Source: Methylomonas koyamae
GTDB taxonomy: Bacteria > Pseudomonadota > Gammaproteobacteria > Methylococcales > Methylomonadaceae
Direction of reading: 5' to 3'
Length of the DNA: 64,000 bases
Assembly (NCBI RefSeq): GCF_006483455.1
Contig: NZ_PPPU01000006.1
Coordinates: 62,001 to 126,000 of the forward strand
The position numbers were made by a program, and so were the translations under genes. The notes under the pieces were generated by a model that had not been told where the DNA came from, searched no databases, and saw only the letters and a program-made list of their open reading frames with translations. Numbering within the stretch: the first letter of the stretch is position 1; the number at the start of each line of letters is the position of its first letter. This document shows positions 36,876 to 44,921 of this stretch, in pieces.

Positions 36876-37070
36876 ATGAACAGACCCGACAAGCCAACCG
36901 CAATACCTGACGCCTTTGCCATCCTGGAATGCCTCCGCCAAACCGCCGAGCAGACCTTGGAACGCAAGCGGCGTTTGGGCCATTACGCCGTGATTTGGCA
37001 GGATGGCCGAACGGTGTTGGTTGGGGACGACGCTCCTGAATCCGATACGGATGGCGATCCGAGCTTGTAG
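36876..37070 (+). CDS. Small conserved-type protein (64 residues)
   Basis: 64 residues with a helical first half (AFAILECLRQTAEQTLERKRRLG) and a strand pair HYAVIWQDGRTVLVG, ending in an acidic tail. The codon use is chromosomal and the gene lies alone outside the cassette array. I recall similar short proteins with a RLGHYAVIWxDG motif in related genomes but cannot verify. Function unknown. Confidence 0.55.
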   Translation: MNRPDKPTAIPDAFAILECLRQTAEQTLERKRRLGHYAVIWQDGRTVLVGDDAPESDTDGDPSL

Positions 37071-37113
37071 TGTTGCCGCCGAATTTCGCTAACGACCCGT
37101 TTAATTAGCCGCG

Positions 37114-37809
37114 TCAATTCCAGTCAGGCAAACGCCCGGCCATATCCGCTTTGCGGGCGATCAGTTTTTCCGCCAGGTTGAGCGTGCCGCCGTGGTCGAG
37201 GATGGTTTGGCGTATCGATTCGTCTGAAATACCTATCACCACCCGAATCGCGGCGGCGATGTCGGCCGGGGTCATGCCGCCGAACAGGGCGACGGCGTGC
37301 GGGTTGGCGGCGTCTTGGCGTAATTGATCGAGTTCGGCGACCCGGTCGGCGAAGGCTTTGCCTTTCGGGTCGCCTTGGGCGCGGAAGGCCAGTGCGCCGC
37401 CCAGGTCCAGCGTCAGCACTCGGCCGGCGGCCACGCCCTGGTTGTCGCCGTGGTATCCGGCGGCGTCCCAGTTGGCGGTCCAGGCGTGGACGCCGAACCA
37501 GCGCTGCGCCTGTCGGCGCTCGCCGGCATCGAGATGGGCGACGCAGGTCTTGTCGAGTGCGAGCCACTCGGTGGCGATCTGTTCCGGCGCTCGCGTGGCG
37601 ACGTAAGTCAAGGTTGGTGCGCCAGCCAGTTGATAGAGCTGGGCGGCGAGCCATTCGTTGCGGGCGTGGGCAGGAGATTCCAAAGTTTTGACGTAGTAGC
37701 GCTTGCCGGATGGGTCTTCAAAGATGCCGGCCGGGTTGCTGCCCAGTTGTCCGCCCACCCGTTGCAGCGCGGCGGTGTCGATGGCCGGCAAATCCCTGCT
37801 AATCGCCAT
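37114..37809 (-). CDS. Small atypical-kinase-fold protein
   Basis: 231 residues. The motif order is that of protein/PI-kinase-like folds: a glycine loop GSNPAG (23-28), Lys41 in RYYVK, Glu52 in ARNEWLAAQLY, a catalytic-loop-like NWDAAGYHGDN (113-123) and LDLGG (134-138), where Asp135 would bind Mg-ATP. I recall the same LGGALxFRAQG/PKG pattern in C-terminal parts of some phage head proteins and in effector-like minimal kinases. It starts 8 bases after a dual-specificity phosphatase gene, so the two may act on the same target. Substrate unknown. Confidence 0.65.
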   Translation of the reverse strand: MAISRDLPAIDTAALQRVGGQLGSNPAGIFEDPSGKRYYVKTLESPAHARNEWLAAQLYQLAGAPTLTYVATRAPEQIATEWLALDKTCVAHLDAGERRQAQRWFGVHAWTANWDAAGYHGDNQGVAAGRVLTLDLGGALAFRAQGDPKGKAFADRVAELDQLRQDAANPHAVALFGGMTPADIAAAIRVVIGISDESIRQTILDHGGTLNLAEKLIARKADMAGRLPDWN

Positions 37810-37817
37810 GGGCCGGC

Positions 37818-38372
37818 TCAGGGAATGGGCAGGGTGCGGCGGACCACGGCCAGTTGCGCCGGGGTTTCGATGGCGCCTTTACGCGCGCCGCGCACGGTTT
37901 GAATGGCAGCGTCCGGCGGCATGCCCAGTTCCGCCAGCAGGCGGGCGGCGATCATGCCGGCCCGGCCCAGGCCGCCCTTGCAGTGCACCAGCACGTCGCC
38001 GCCGCTGCGCAACAGGTCGCGGATGTCGCGGCCGTGGCTTGCCCATTGCTGCTCGAAATCGGGGCCGGGTACCGAAAAGTCGGCGATCGGCAGATGCCGC
38101 CAGTCGATGCCGCGGCGTTTGATTTCGTGGCCCAATTGCGGCACCTTCAGGGCGACCAGTTCCGCCGGTTCGACCAGGGTCAGCACCAGCTTGGCGCCCC
38201 AGGCGGCGATGGCGTCCAGATCGATGCCCAAGTCACGCTCCCAGGCGCCGGTATGGGCGAAACGGTCGTGCTTGCCGGGACAAAAGGTAATGCCGATCCG
38301 GCCATGGGCCGGGCTGGCCCGGACTTCGGCGATTTGCAATGGGTGGCTATGGCTGGTGCGCACGGTGGTCAT
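37818..38372 (-). CDS. Dual-specificity (CDKN3-like) protein phosphatase
   Basis: 184 residues. The active-site loop HCKGGLGRAG carries Cys131 and Arg137 (HCxxGxxR), and Asp98 in IADFSVP is the likely general acid. Residues ITFCPGKHD at the start resemble CDKN3-type phosphatases. It should remove phosphate from Tyr or Ser/Thr of a protein or small molecule. It precedes the kinase-like gene by 8 bases on the same strand, an unusual minimal writer/eraser pair. Confidence 0.85.
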   Translation of the reverse strand: MTTVRTSHSHPLQIAEVRASPAHGRIGITFCPGKHDRFAHTGAWERDLGIDLDAIAAWGAKLVLTLVEPAELVALKVPQLGHEIKRRGIDWRHLPIADFSVPGPDFEQQWASHGRDIRDLLRSGGDVLVHCKGGLGRAGMIAARLLAELGMPPDAAIQTVRGARKGAIETPAQLAVVRRTLPIP

Positions 38373-38560
38373 GTTCGATCCTGACGAGTTAACGACGCTC
38401 GGGATGCGAGTTTAGCATGGCGCCGGGCCGGCGCTCGCGGTCACCCGTTCACAGGGGTGTGGAATCTGTTATACGCCATCCTTGGCGGTATTTTTCCAGC
38501 CGGGCTGACTAACCTAAGGGCATTGGCTTTAAACCTTCCTGCGCCCCGGTGGCGGTTCCG

Positions 38561-39556
38561 TCAAGCCGGTACTTGGCAAGATTCCAACGCGGCCAACATG
38601 TCTTCCCGCGGCAAATTGCGGCCGATGAAAACCAGATTCGATTCTTTGTTTTCGTCGGGCTGCCAAGGGTTGCCGAAGCTTTCGGTCATCAGCATGTGCA
38701 CGCCTTGGTAGATGACTTTTTTGTCGCAGCCGGCGATGTTCAAAATGCCTTTGTAGCGTAATAGGTCGTTGCCGTAGTCGCGCACCATGATGTCCAGAAA
38801 GGCCAGGATGCGCGCGGCGTCCAGTTCGCGCGCGGTGCGGAACACGAACGAACTGATGTCGTCTTCGTGTTCGTGGCTGACGTCTTCCAGAAAATCCGGT
38901 TCGATTTTCAAAATGTCGTCCAGGTTGAAGCCGTCGATGTCGAGGATGTCGTGCAGCTCGGTGGCGCCGAAATGTACGCGCTTGATCGGCGCCCTGGGGT
39001 TCATCGCCCGCAAGCGGGTTTCCAGATCGGCAACCACTTCGGCTTCCTGCAAATCGGTTTTCGACAACAGGATGCGATCGGCAAAGCCGACTTGTTCCTG
39101 CGCCTCGTGGTGTTCCTGCAATTGTTGATGAGCATGCACCGCATCGACCACGGTGACGATGGCATCCAATTTATAGTTTTCGGCGATGTCCGCTTCGATG
39201 AAGAAAGTTTGCGCCACCGGCGCCGGATCGGCCAGGCCGGTGGTTTCGATGATGACCCGCTCGAAGTGAATATCGCCGGTTTCACGGCGGTCGGACAATT
39301 CGCCGAGGATGCGCACCAGATCACCGCGTACCGTACAGCAGATGCAGCCGTTATTCATTTCCACCACTTGTTCATCGGCCTGTACCAGCAGTTCGTTGTC
39401 AATGCCGGTTTCGCCGAATTCGTTTTCGATCACGGCGATGCGGTGACCGTGGTGTTCAGTGAGGATGCGGTTCAGCAGCGTGGTTTTACCGGCTCCGAGA
39501 AAACCGGTGAGGATGGTGACCGGCACCGGGTAGTTCAATTTGGTTGTAGCGGACAT
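38561..39556 (-). CDS. COG0523 (CobW/YjiA) GTPase, zinc-type context
   Basis: 331 residues from the ATG at 39556. Walker A GFLGAGKT, the GCICCTVRGDL metal motif and the FxRVIIETTGLADP switch are clear; the C-terminal CobW_C half contains HEHEDDISSF (HxH-type metal ligands) and ends normally. It is the last gene of a leftward run with a ZnuD-like receptor and an all3515-like surface protein, which points to zinc allocation under starvation, as for Zur-regulated COG0523 members. No Zur box was found in view. Confidence 0.92.
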   Translation of the reverse strand: MSATTKLNYPVPVTILTGFLGAGKTTLLNRILTEHHGHRIAVIENEFGETGIDNELLVQADEQVVEMNNGCICCTVRGDLVRILGELSDRRETGDIHFERVIIETTGLADPAPVAQTFFIEADIAENYKLDAIVTVVDAVHAHQQLQEHHEAQEQVGFADRILLSKTDLQEAEVVADLETRLRAMNPRAPIKRVHFGATELHDILDIDGFNLDDILKIEPDFLEDVSHEHEDDISSFVFRTARELDAARILAFLDIMVRDYGNDLLRYKGILNIAGCDKKVIYQGVHMLMTESFGNPWQPDENKESNLVFIGRNLPREDMLAALESCQVPA

Positions 39557-39582
39557 CGATAGTCTCCGTTCAAGGATCGTGG

Positions 39583-40872
39583 TTAACGGCGGGTTGGGTA
39601 GCACAGGCGCAGGGTGCAGCGGGCTTGGGCCAGCCTGCCATCCTGGACGTTGATGGTGCCGTTGCCGTCCAGGTCGCGGACGTCGTTGGCGGTCGCCTGT
39701 GGGGCTTTGCTGGCCGCGGCCAGAATCAGCGCGATGTCGATCCGGTCGATATCGCCGTCCAGATCGATGTCGCCCAAGGCCGGCACGCTGAAGGTGACTT
39801 CGTCATAGCCGGGATTGGCGCCGTCGCTTACCGTCAGTTTGAAGGTGTAATTGCCGGTTTTAAGCGGCAGGAAGCTCGGCGTCGCGGTCGCGGCACCGAC
39901 CAGGGTCACCGCCGGGCCTTGAGTTTGCTGCCAGGCGTAGCTGAGCGGATTCGGGCCGGGTTGCGGATCGCTGCTGGCGCTGCCGTTCAGGCCGACGCTG
40001 CTGTTCAGGCGGATCACCCGATCGGCGCCGGCATTGGCTTTTGGCAGCAATTGCGGCGGCGGGGGCGGCGGCAGAGTGTCGACCAGATCGAGCAGGGCGG
40101 CGGAATAGTCGGCGGCGCTCAGGCCGGCGTTGAACAGCACGTAAAACGGTTCGGAGGCCTGGCTGCGCTGGTTGGAGGTGACTTGTAGCTCCACCAAATA
40201 GGCGCCGACCGGGCCGCCGGCCACGCCGATCGCGCTTTCCAGAAAGAAGTTTAAATGCGTGTGCAGGCTGCCCTGGTTATTGGCGGCGTCGACGATCATT
40301 TCGGCTTTGCCGCCGATGCCGTTACCGGTAAAGAAGGTGAAGCTTTCCTGGCCGCTGCCGGGTGTGAAACAGAACAGTTGGCCGCCGCATTGGTTGAAAT
40401 CGGTGATTACCGTGGCCGGATCGATACCGCCGGCCAATTTGATGCGGACGTTGCCGGGCGCGTCGGCCCAGGCGCCGGCGGCAGTGCTCCAGTAGCGCAA
40501 TTTGCCGATGGCCCGGTAGCGCACCAGTTCGGCCGGATTCAACATGTTTTGCACGGCTTGGAAGCCGGGATTGGGGGTTTTGTTCGGGCCGCCGGAAAAG
40601 TCGCGGAAATCGCTCAAAAACACCATTTGGCCGGTGGCGCCTTCGATCGGTAGGGTGTTCGGCGGCAAGTTGAGGCCGGCGACCAGTTGCGCCAGATCGC
40701 AGCCGACCGCGCCCGGCGTGCGGCAGAAGCCGGCTTGCATCGCATTGCCGTCGCCCCAGATTTCCACGTCCAGATGCACCGCTTGTGCCGGCGCGGACAA
40801 AGCGAGCAGCAAGGGCAGAGCGGGGAGCCATGGGCGGGTGGTTAAGAATGATCGCTGTATCGAAGCTGGCAT
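39583..40872 (-). CDS. Secreted all3515-like surface protein with PKD and dockerin-like repeats
   Basis: 429 residues. Signal peptide 1-31. The N-terminal 250 residues carry SLHTHLNFFLE and SEPFYVLFNAGL, which match from memory the all3515 family (Zur-repressed surface proteins). A proline-rich linker leads to a PKD domain (about 278-365) and two calcium-binding dockerin-type loops (DIDLDGDIDRID, DLDGNGTINVQD). His-x-His and acidic residues suit metal binding. It lies 51 bases after the TonB receptor and 26 bases before the COG0523 GTPase. A broken relative lies at 43234-43429. Confidence 0.78.
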   Translation of the reverse strand: MPASIQRSFLTTRPWLPALPLLLALSAPAQAVHLDVEIWGDGNAMQAGFCRTPGAVGCDLAQLVAGLNLPPNTLPIEGATGQMVFLSDFRDFSGGPNKTPNPGFQAVQNMLNPAELVRYRAIGKLRYWSTAAGAWADAPGNVRIKLAGGIDPATVITDFNQCGGQLFCFTPGSGQESFTFFTGNGIGGKAEMIVDAANNQGSLHTHLNFFLESAIGVAGGPVGAYLVELQVTSNQRSQASEPFYVLFNAGLSAADYSAALLDLVDTLPPPPPPQLLPKANAGADRVIRLNSSVGLNGSASSDPQPGPNPLSYAWQQTQGPAVTLVGAATATPSFLPLKTGNYTFKLTVSDGANPGYDEVTFSVPALGDIDLDGDIDRIDIALILAAASKAPQATANDVRDLDGNGTINVQDGRLAQARCTLRLCYPTRR

Positions 40873-40923
40873 GGGTTTAACTCCTGGATGGCGGTAGGGT
40901 TGACTGAAACAAGGGTGTTGTCG

Positions 40924-43152
40924 CTAGAACGTGGCGCGGAAGCCGAGCACCACGCTGCGGCCCGGCTCCGGCGCGAAGTTGCGTAAAAACGAGACCGAGC
41001 TGCGGATTTCTTCGTTGAGCAGGTTGTTGGCTTTGGCGAACAGCCACAGATCCAGCGGCTCCAGGCCGCGCCAGTGGTAATCGGCGGAGGCGTTGAGCAA
41101 GTGGTAGCCTGGGGTGGCGGTCTCGTCGTTGCCCGGCCGGTTTTGCATTTGGCCTCTGGTGTAACGTAGTGCGGCGTTCCAGCGCTGGTCGCCGAAGCCG
41201 ATTTCCGCGCCCAGCCGCAGTGGCGGCAGGCGCGGCACGTCATCATCGACAAATCGGCCGCGGACGAAATCGGAGAACAGGGTCAGCTTCAATTGGCCGA
41301 AGCGGGTATCGGCCAGGGTGGTCTGGGCTTCGGCTTCGTACCCCAGGAATAAGGCGTCGCGCTGGTTGTAGGCGTAGACCGGCAGACACTCGATCAGGTT
41401 GACGCAGGCCGGGTAGAACTGGGCTTCGTGGTAATTGTAAAAAACCTCGGGCTGGCGCTTCTGGTAAATATAATTTTCGGTCCAGTTGGCGTAGGCGTTG
41501 AATTTTGCCGCCAGCCTTTGGCTATGCCAATCCAGGCCCAGGTCGGCCAGATTAGAGGTCTCGTTGCCGAGACGCACATTGCCGATCTCGAAGTTGCGGG
41601 TCGACAAGTGCGGGCCCAGCGCCAGCAATTCCTGGATATCGGGCGAGCGCTTGGAGCGGCTCAAGGACAGGCTCAGCGTGGCTTCTGTCGTGGCTTGCCA
41701 ACTGGTGGTCAGCGAGACCGAGTCGGCGCGGAAATTCAACGAGTCCGGCAAGGCTACGGCCGAGTAGATCGGCACTTGTCCCGGTGGAGCCGGAAAGGCC
41801 AGTTGCGTCGCCGTTGGATTGATACGGCTGCGTTCGGTACGCAAACCCAGTTCGAATTGCCACTGGCCGAATTTCAGTTTTTGCAGGCTGAACAGGCCCA
41901 GCGTGTCTCCGTTGGTGGGCGGGACGAAGGTTTCTACGCCCAGCGCCGAAAAATAGCGATCCTGCCATTGGGCGCCCAGGGTGCCGGACCAGGGTTCCAG
42001 AAAATGGTGTTCGATCTCGAAGCGGCCCTCGCCGACCTGATTGTTGAAAGTGGTAAACGGCAGTCGGCCTTCCCATTCGGTGTGAATGTAGTCGACCAGA
42101 CCGTAGCGGAATGCGGCTTTGTCGATGCCGCGTACCGGCGCGTACCATTCGCTTTTGAAGTCGTAGCGGGTCTGGCGCATGTCGATCCGAATGTCGGGGT
42201 TCAGGGCTTCCATGCTGAGAATGTCGGCGAACTGCTCCAGCAAGGCCGGGTCGATGTCCGGCAGGATCAGTTCCAGACCGTCCAGGCTGCTTGCGTCGAC
42301 GCCGTGGCTGCCTTTCGGGATGCCGTAGCGGTTGGTGAAGTGGCCGACCGACATGCCGGCCATGCCGTGATCGCCCAGCCAGGAGGCACCCAGAAAACCG
42401 CCGACGCTCTCGCTGTCGGTATTGGGGATGGTGCCGCGGGCGTTCAGAATCTTGCTCAGGCCGAATTGTTCGCGGACCGCGTCGGCAGCGATGGCTTCGC
42501 CGGGAATTTCGGTGTCGTTGCGGTTGCGGTGAAAACCGCCGATTTTGAACGCGAGCTGGTCCCGGCCCAAATCCAGTTTGAAGCCGGCGTTGGTGCCGTC
42601 GGCGTTGGTATCGAAGCGCTGTTCCAGCGCGCCTTGCAGCAAGCGTTCCGGCACCCGCTCGGGGATGCGGTTGTCCTTGACGTTGACCATGCCGCCGATG
42701 GCGTTGCCGCCGTAGCGGATGGTGTCGGCGCCGCGCGCGACCTCGATTTGTTCGGCGAACAGCGGGTCGATGGCGCTGGCGTGGTCGGGGCTGAGAAACG
42801 AGGCGTCGTGGCTGCCGATGCCGTCCTGCATGATTCTGACCCGGGAACCGGTCAGGCCGCGAATCACCGGCAGACCCACGCCGGGGCCGAACGAGGCGTT
42901 GGCCACGCCCATCTGGTTTTGCAGGGTTTGGCCCAGATTGTCGGCTTGCTGCAATTTGAGCGCGTCGCCTTTAATCGAGCTGAAGCTGGGCGTGATGCGT
43001 TGTTTGGGGGCGTCGGCAGTGACTTCTACTGCCTCCAATTCCGTTTCCGGTTCTGCCGCAGGGGCCGAGACCGGGTCCGGCGTGTCCGTTGCCGCGGCCG
43101 GCAATGCAGCGGATGCCGCCAGCCATAGTAGTCCTAAAGCGTGTGCTTTCAT
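40924..43152 (-). CDS. TonB-dependent outer-membrane receptor, ZnuD-like
   Basis: 742 residues: signal peptide (1-21), TonB-box-like LEAVEVTA, plug domain (about 50-170, VIRGLTGSRVRIMQDGIGSHD) and a 22-stranded barrel ending in Phe. The ending SVSFLRNFAPEPGRS and the stretch NLADLGLDW are, from memory, shared with zinc receptors of the ZnuD type. The barrel also has a Cys pair and His-rich loops. Role: energy-dependent uptake of zinc (or a related metal complex). It is followed by the surface protein and the GTPase in one apparent operon. Confidence 0.88.
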   Translation of the reverse strand: MKAHALGLLWLAASAALPAAATDTPDPVSAPAAEPETELEAVEVTADAPKQRITPSFSSIKGDALKLQQADNLGQTLQNQMGVANASFGPGVGLPVIRGLTGSRVRIMQDGIGSHDASFLSPDHASAIDPLFAEQIEVARGADTIRYGGNAIGGMVNVKDNRIPERVPERLLQGALEQRFDTNADGTNAGFKLDLGRDQLAFKIGGFHRNRNDTEIPGEAIAADAVREQFGLSKILNARGTIPNTDSESVGGFLGASWLGDHGMAGMSVGHFTNRYGIPKGSHGVDASSLDGLELILPDIDPALLEQFADILSMEALNPDIRIDMRQTRYDFKSEWYAPVRGIDKAAFRYGLVDYIHTEWEGRLPFTTFNNQVGEGRFEIEHHFLEPWSGTLGAQWQDRYFSALGVETFVPPTNGDTLGLFSLQKLKFGQWQFELGLRTERSRINPTATQLAFPAPPGQVPIYSAVALPDSLNFRADSVSLTTSWQATTEATLSLSLSRSKRSPDIQELLALGPHLSTRNFEIGNVRLGNETSNLADLGLDWHSQRLAAKFNAYANWTENYIYQKRQPEVFYNYHEAQFYPACVNLIECLPVYAYNQRDALFLGYEAEAQTTLADTRFGQLKLTLFSDFVRGRFVDDDVPRLPPLRLGAEIGFGDQRWNAALRYTRGQMQNRPGNDETATPGYHLLNASADYHWRGLEPLDLWLFAKANNLLNEEIRSSVSFLRNFAPEPGRSVVLGFRATF

Positions 43153-43233
43153 CGAGAATGTTGCATTGTTCCATGTCGCAAACGCGTTGCCGGGCTTGCA
43201 TAGCCCGACAACGCTGCTGCGTGTTTGCTTGGT

Positions 43234-43429
43234 TCACGCGGCCGATTTGCGGCGGCCGAAACCCAACAGGCCGGCGATTGCCGGAGCGAACAGCCAAGCC
43301 GCGCCGGGCAGAGGTACCGGTGCAGCGCTGGCCGCTTCGACAGCCAGTTCGAAGGCGTCGTGGGTCAGTCCGCGGTTGAATACGATGTGGAACGGTGTGG
43401 ATGCGGTTGAGACCGGAGTAAAGCGCGTT
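43234..43429 (-). pseudogene. C-terminal remnant of an all3515-like PEP-CTERM protein cut by the prophage
   Basis: About 64 codons remain: STASTPFHIVFNRGL matches the SEPFYVLFNAGL segment of the protein at 39583-40872, followed by a PEP-CTERM tag VPLPGAAWLFAPAIAGLL and a basic end. The frame runs on into prophage-end sequence up to 43500, but the residues before position 43429 are encoded by the phage end repeats. The N-terminal part should lie beyond the other prophage end. The gene was probably the first of the zinc operon. Confidence 0.75.
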
Positions 43430-43529
43430 TGAATTCCGGACAAAGCGGCGTTGAATTTCGGACGGGGAATAAACGCCGATTTGCCTTGAAAACCGGACAA
43501 CGAATTAATCGGACCAATTTCGGATAATT
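43429..43529. repeat. Prophage end with five CGGA-type transposase-site repeats
   Basis: Related units occur at 43429 (TTGAATTCCGGACAAAG), 43451 (TTGAATTTCGGACGGGG), 43486 (TTGAAAACCGGACAACG), 43505 (TTAATCGGACCAA) and 43516 (AATTTCGGATAATT). Clusters of such sites at the ends are where MuA-type transposases bind. A terminal TG at 43430-43431 fits the TG...CA ends of Mu-like elements. The flanking GCGTT (43425-43429) would be the 5-bp target duplication. Confidence 0.65.
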
Positions 43530-44272
43530 AATTCCCTTGCCGCCTTGCGCTTTGCGCCGCCGCCGACGGTGTAATTAATGTCGACCTGGTCAATTTCCAA
43601 ACCGGCAAACGCCTGGCGCATCTCAGGGATATCGTTCACCGATATCACCATTCTGCCTTCGATGGACCCAGCCAACGCCGCCATCAAATCGTATTGCTCT
43701 AGCCCAAACGGTACGCCGTAGCCCTCCGTTCCCCAATACGGCGGATCAAGATAGAACAGCGTGTGCGGTCGATCGTAACGCCTGATGCATTCGTCCCATG
43801 CCAAGTGCTCGATAAACACACGCGACAGGCGCAAGTGCGCCGCCGACAGTTCTTCTTCGATGCGCAGCAAATTCAGCCGCGGCTTACCTGTTGTAGCGGT
43901 GCCAAAAGTTTGATCCGACACCTTGCCGCCGAACGCCAGCTTTTGCAGGTAGTAAAACCGGGCGGCGCGCTGGATATCGGTCAAGGTGTCGATCGGCGTA
44001 TCGCGCAACCAAGCGTATATCTGCCGGCTGATCAGCGCCCATTTAAACTGGCGTACAAACTCCTCCAAATGGTGTTTGACGACCCTGTAAAGGTTCACCA
44101 AATCGCCGTTGATATCGTTCAACACCTCGGTTTCGGCCTGCTGCTTCATAAAGAACAAAGCTGCGCCCCCAGCGAACGGCTCGACGTAGCAGCCATGCTC
44201 GGGAAACAACGGCAGGATATGTTTAGCCAGGCGGCGTTTGCCGCCCACCCACGGGACAATTGGTTTTGCCAT
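43505..44272 (-). CDS. DNA adenine N6-methyltransferase (Dam/D12 class)
   Basis: 255 residues from the ATG at 44272. The AdoMet-binding VEPFAGGAALFF, the PWVGGKRRLAK start and catalytic DPPY in LFYLDPPYW are intact. It overlaps com by 50 bases. In Mu the com-regulated gene at this place is mom; in FluMu-like prophages it is a Dam-type enzyme, as here. It probably modifies phage DNA against restriction and might also methylate the host chromosome. The target sequence cannot be read. Confidence 0.93.
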   Translation of the reverse strand: MAKPIVPWVGGKRRLAKHILPLFPEHGCYVEPFAGGAALFFMKQQAETEVLNDINGDLVNLYRVVKHHLEEFVRQFKWALISRQIYAWLRDTPIDTLTDIQRAARFYYLQKLAFGGKVSDQTFGTATTGKPRLNLLRIEEELSAAHLRLSRVFIEHLAWDECIRRYDRPHTLFYLDPPYWGTEGYGVPFGLEQYDLMAALAGSIEGRMVISVNDIPEMRQAFAGLEIDQVDINYTVGGGAKRKAARELIIRNWSD

Positions 44273-44429
44273 CGTAACACTCGCAGTCGGGCGCTCGTGG
44301 CGCACGGGTAAGAGGCTCGACGGCCTTCAAGGTATTCAACGTCCCGCAACGGGGACACTTAATAGCCAACCGAACAAATTCGGCTTCGGCCAATTTTCGG
44401 CCGCAATGGCCGCAACGCACAATTTCCAT
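44223..44429 (-). CDS. com: Com-like zinc-finger translational regulator
   Basis: 68 residues. Two Cys pairs (CGHCGRKL and CPRCGTL) about 17 residues apart form a zinc ribbon as in Mu Com, which binds the com-mom mRNA and opens the mom start. Here the overlapping downstream gene is a Dam-type methylase, so Com probably controls its translation. The C-terminal 25 residues overlap the methylase reading frame. Confidence 0.85.
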   Translation of the reverse strand: MEIVRCGHCGRKLAEAEFVRLAIKCPRCGTLNTLKAVEPLTRAPRAPDCECYDGKTNCPVGGRQTPPG

Positions 44430-44555
44430 AAATAGCCACTTTCAACTAGGCTTGTCACGCTGTGTACACGGCACGGTGACTAGGCCTGAAGCAGCTCATC
44501 CCTGCGAAAGGTGGCCTGGCACGATGCTCGAACATCGCGTCAGGTCGCACCGGTT

Positions 44556-44921
44556 TTACTCGATCGTCGCTGCCAGCTCGAACAACTCGTCTACGTCGGC
44601 ATCCGTTTTATTCATAGCGGACGCCACTAACTCGACGAAGGGAGACAATCGCCGAAAAACAGGCGCCCGAGTGTACATATCTTTCACGTCCTGGCTGCTG
44701 ACGGCAATGAGCGATTCCACGTCGTCACGCCACCCCAACACGGTGAGCGCTCGCAAAATACGCCAGGCATCGACCACCATCAACGCCCGACGCTGCGCCA
44801 GATCGTCGCCCATGCCAATCAACTGCGGCTGGGTTTGGCTAAACACCTCACCCGGCAACAATTCGTCGACGCCGGCCACCGTGCGAAATCCAAGCCCATC
44901 CACGCGCACCGCAAAACTCAT
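44556..44921 (-). CDS. Tail-fibre accessory/assembly-type protein
   Basis: 121 residues from the ATG at 44921, overlapping the fibre stop by four bases (ATGA). The start SFAVRVDGLGFRTVAG and the GEVFSQTQP motif are typical of short proteins placed directly after tail fibre genes, which act as fibre chaperones or adhesion parts. The middle and end are helical. The exact role is inferred from position. Confidence 0.7.
   Translation of the reverse strand: MSFAVRVDGLGFRTVAGVDELLPGEVFSQTQPQLIGMGDDLAQRRALMVVDAWRILRALTVLGWRDDVESLIAVSSQDVKDMYTRAPVFRRLSPFVELVASAMNKTDADVDELFELAATIE

Noticed and set aside
26533-39556. The two COG0523 GTPase genes as one zinc system
   Set aside because: They lie 11 kb apart in different contexts; only the one at 38561-39556 has zinc-type neighbours.
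43153-43233. Zur box before the TonB receptor gene
   Set aside because: GAATGTT is present as one half, but the second half (GTTCCATGTC) does not form the required dyad.
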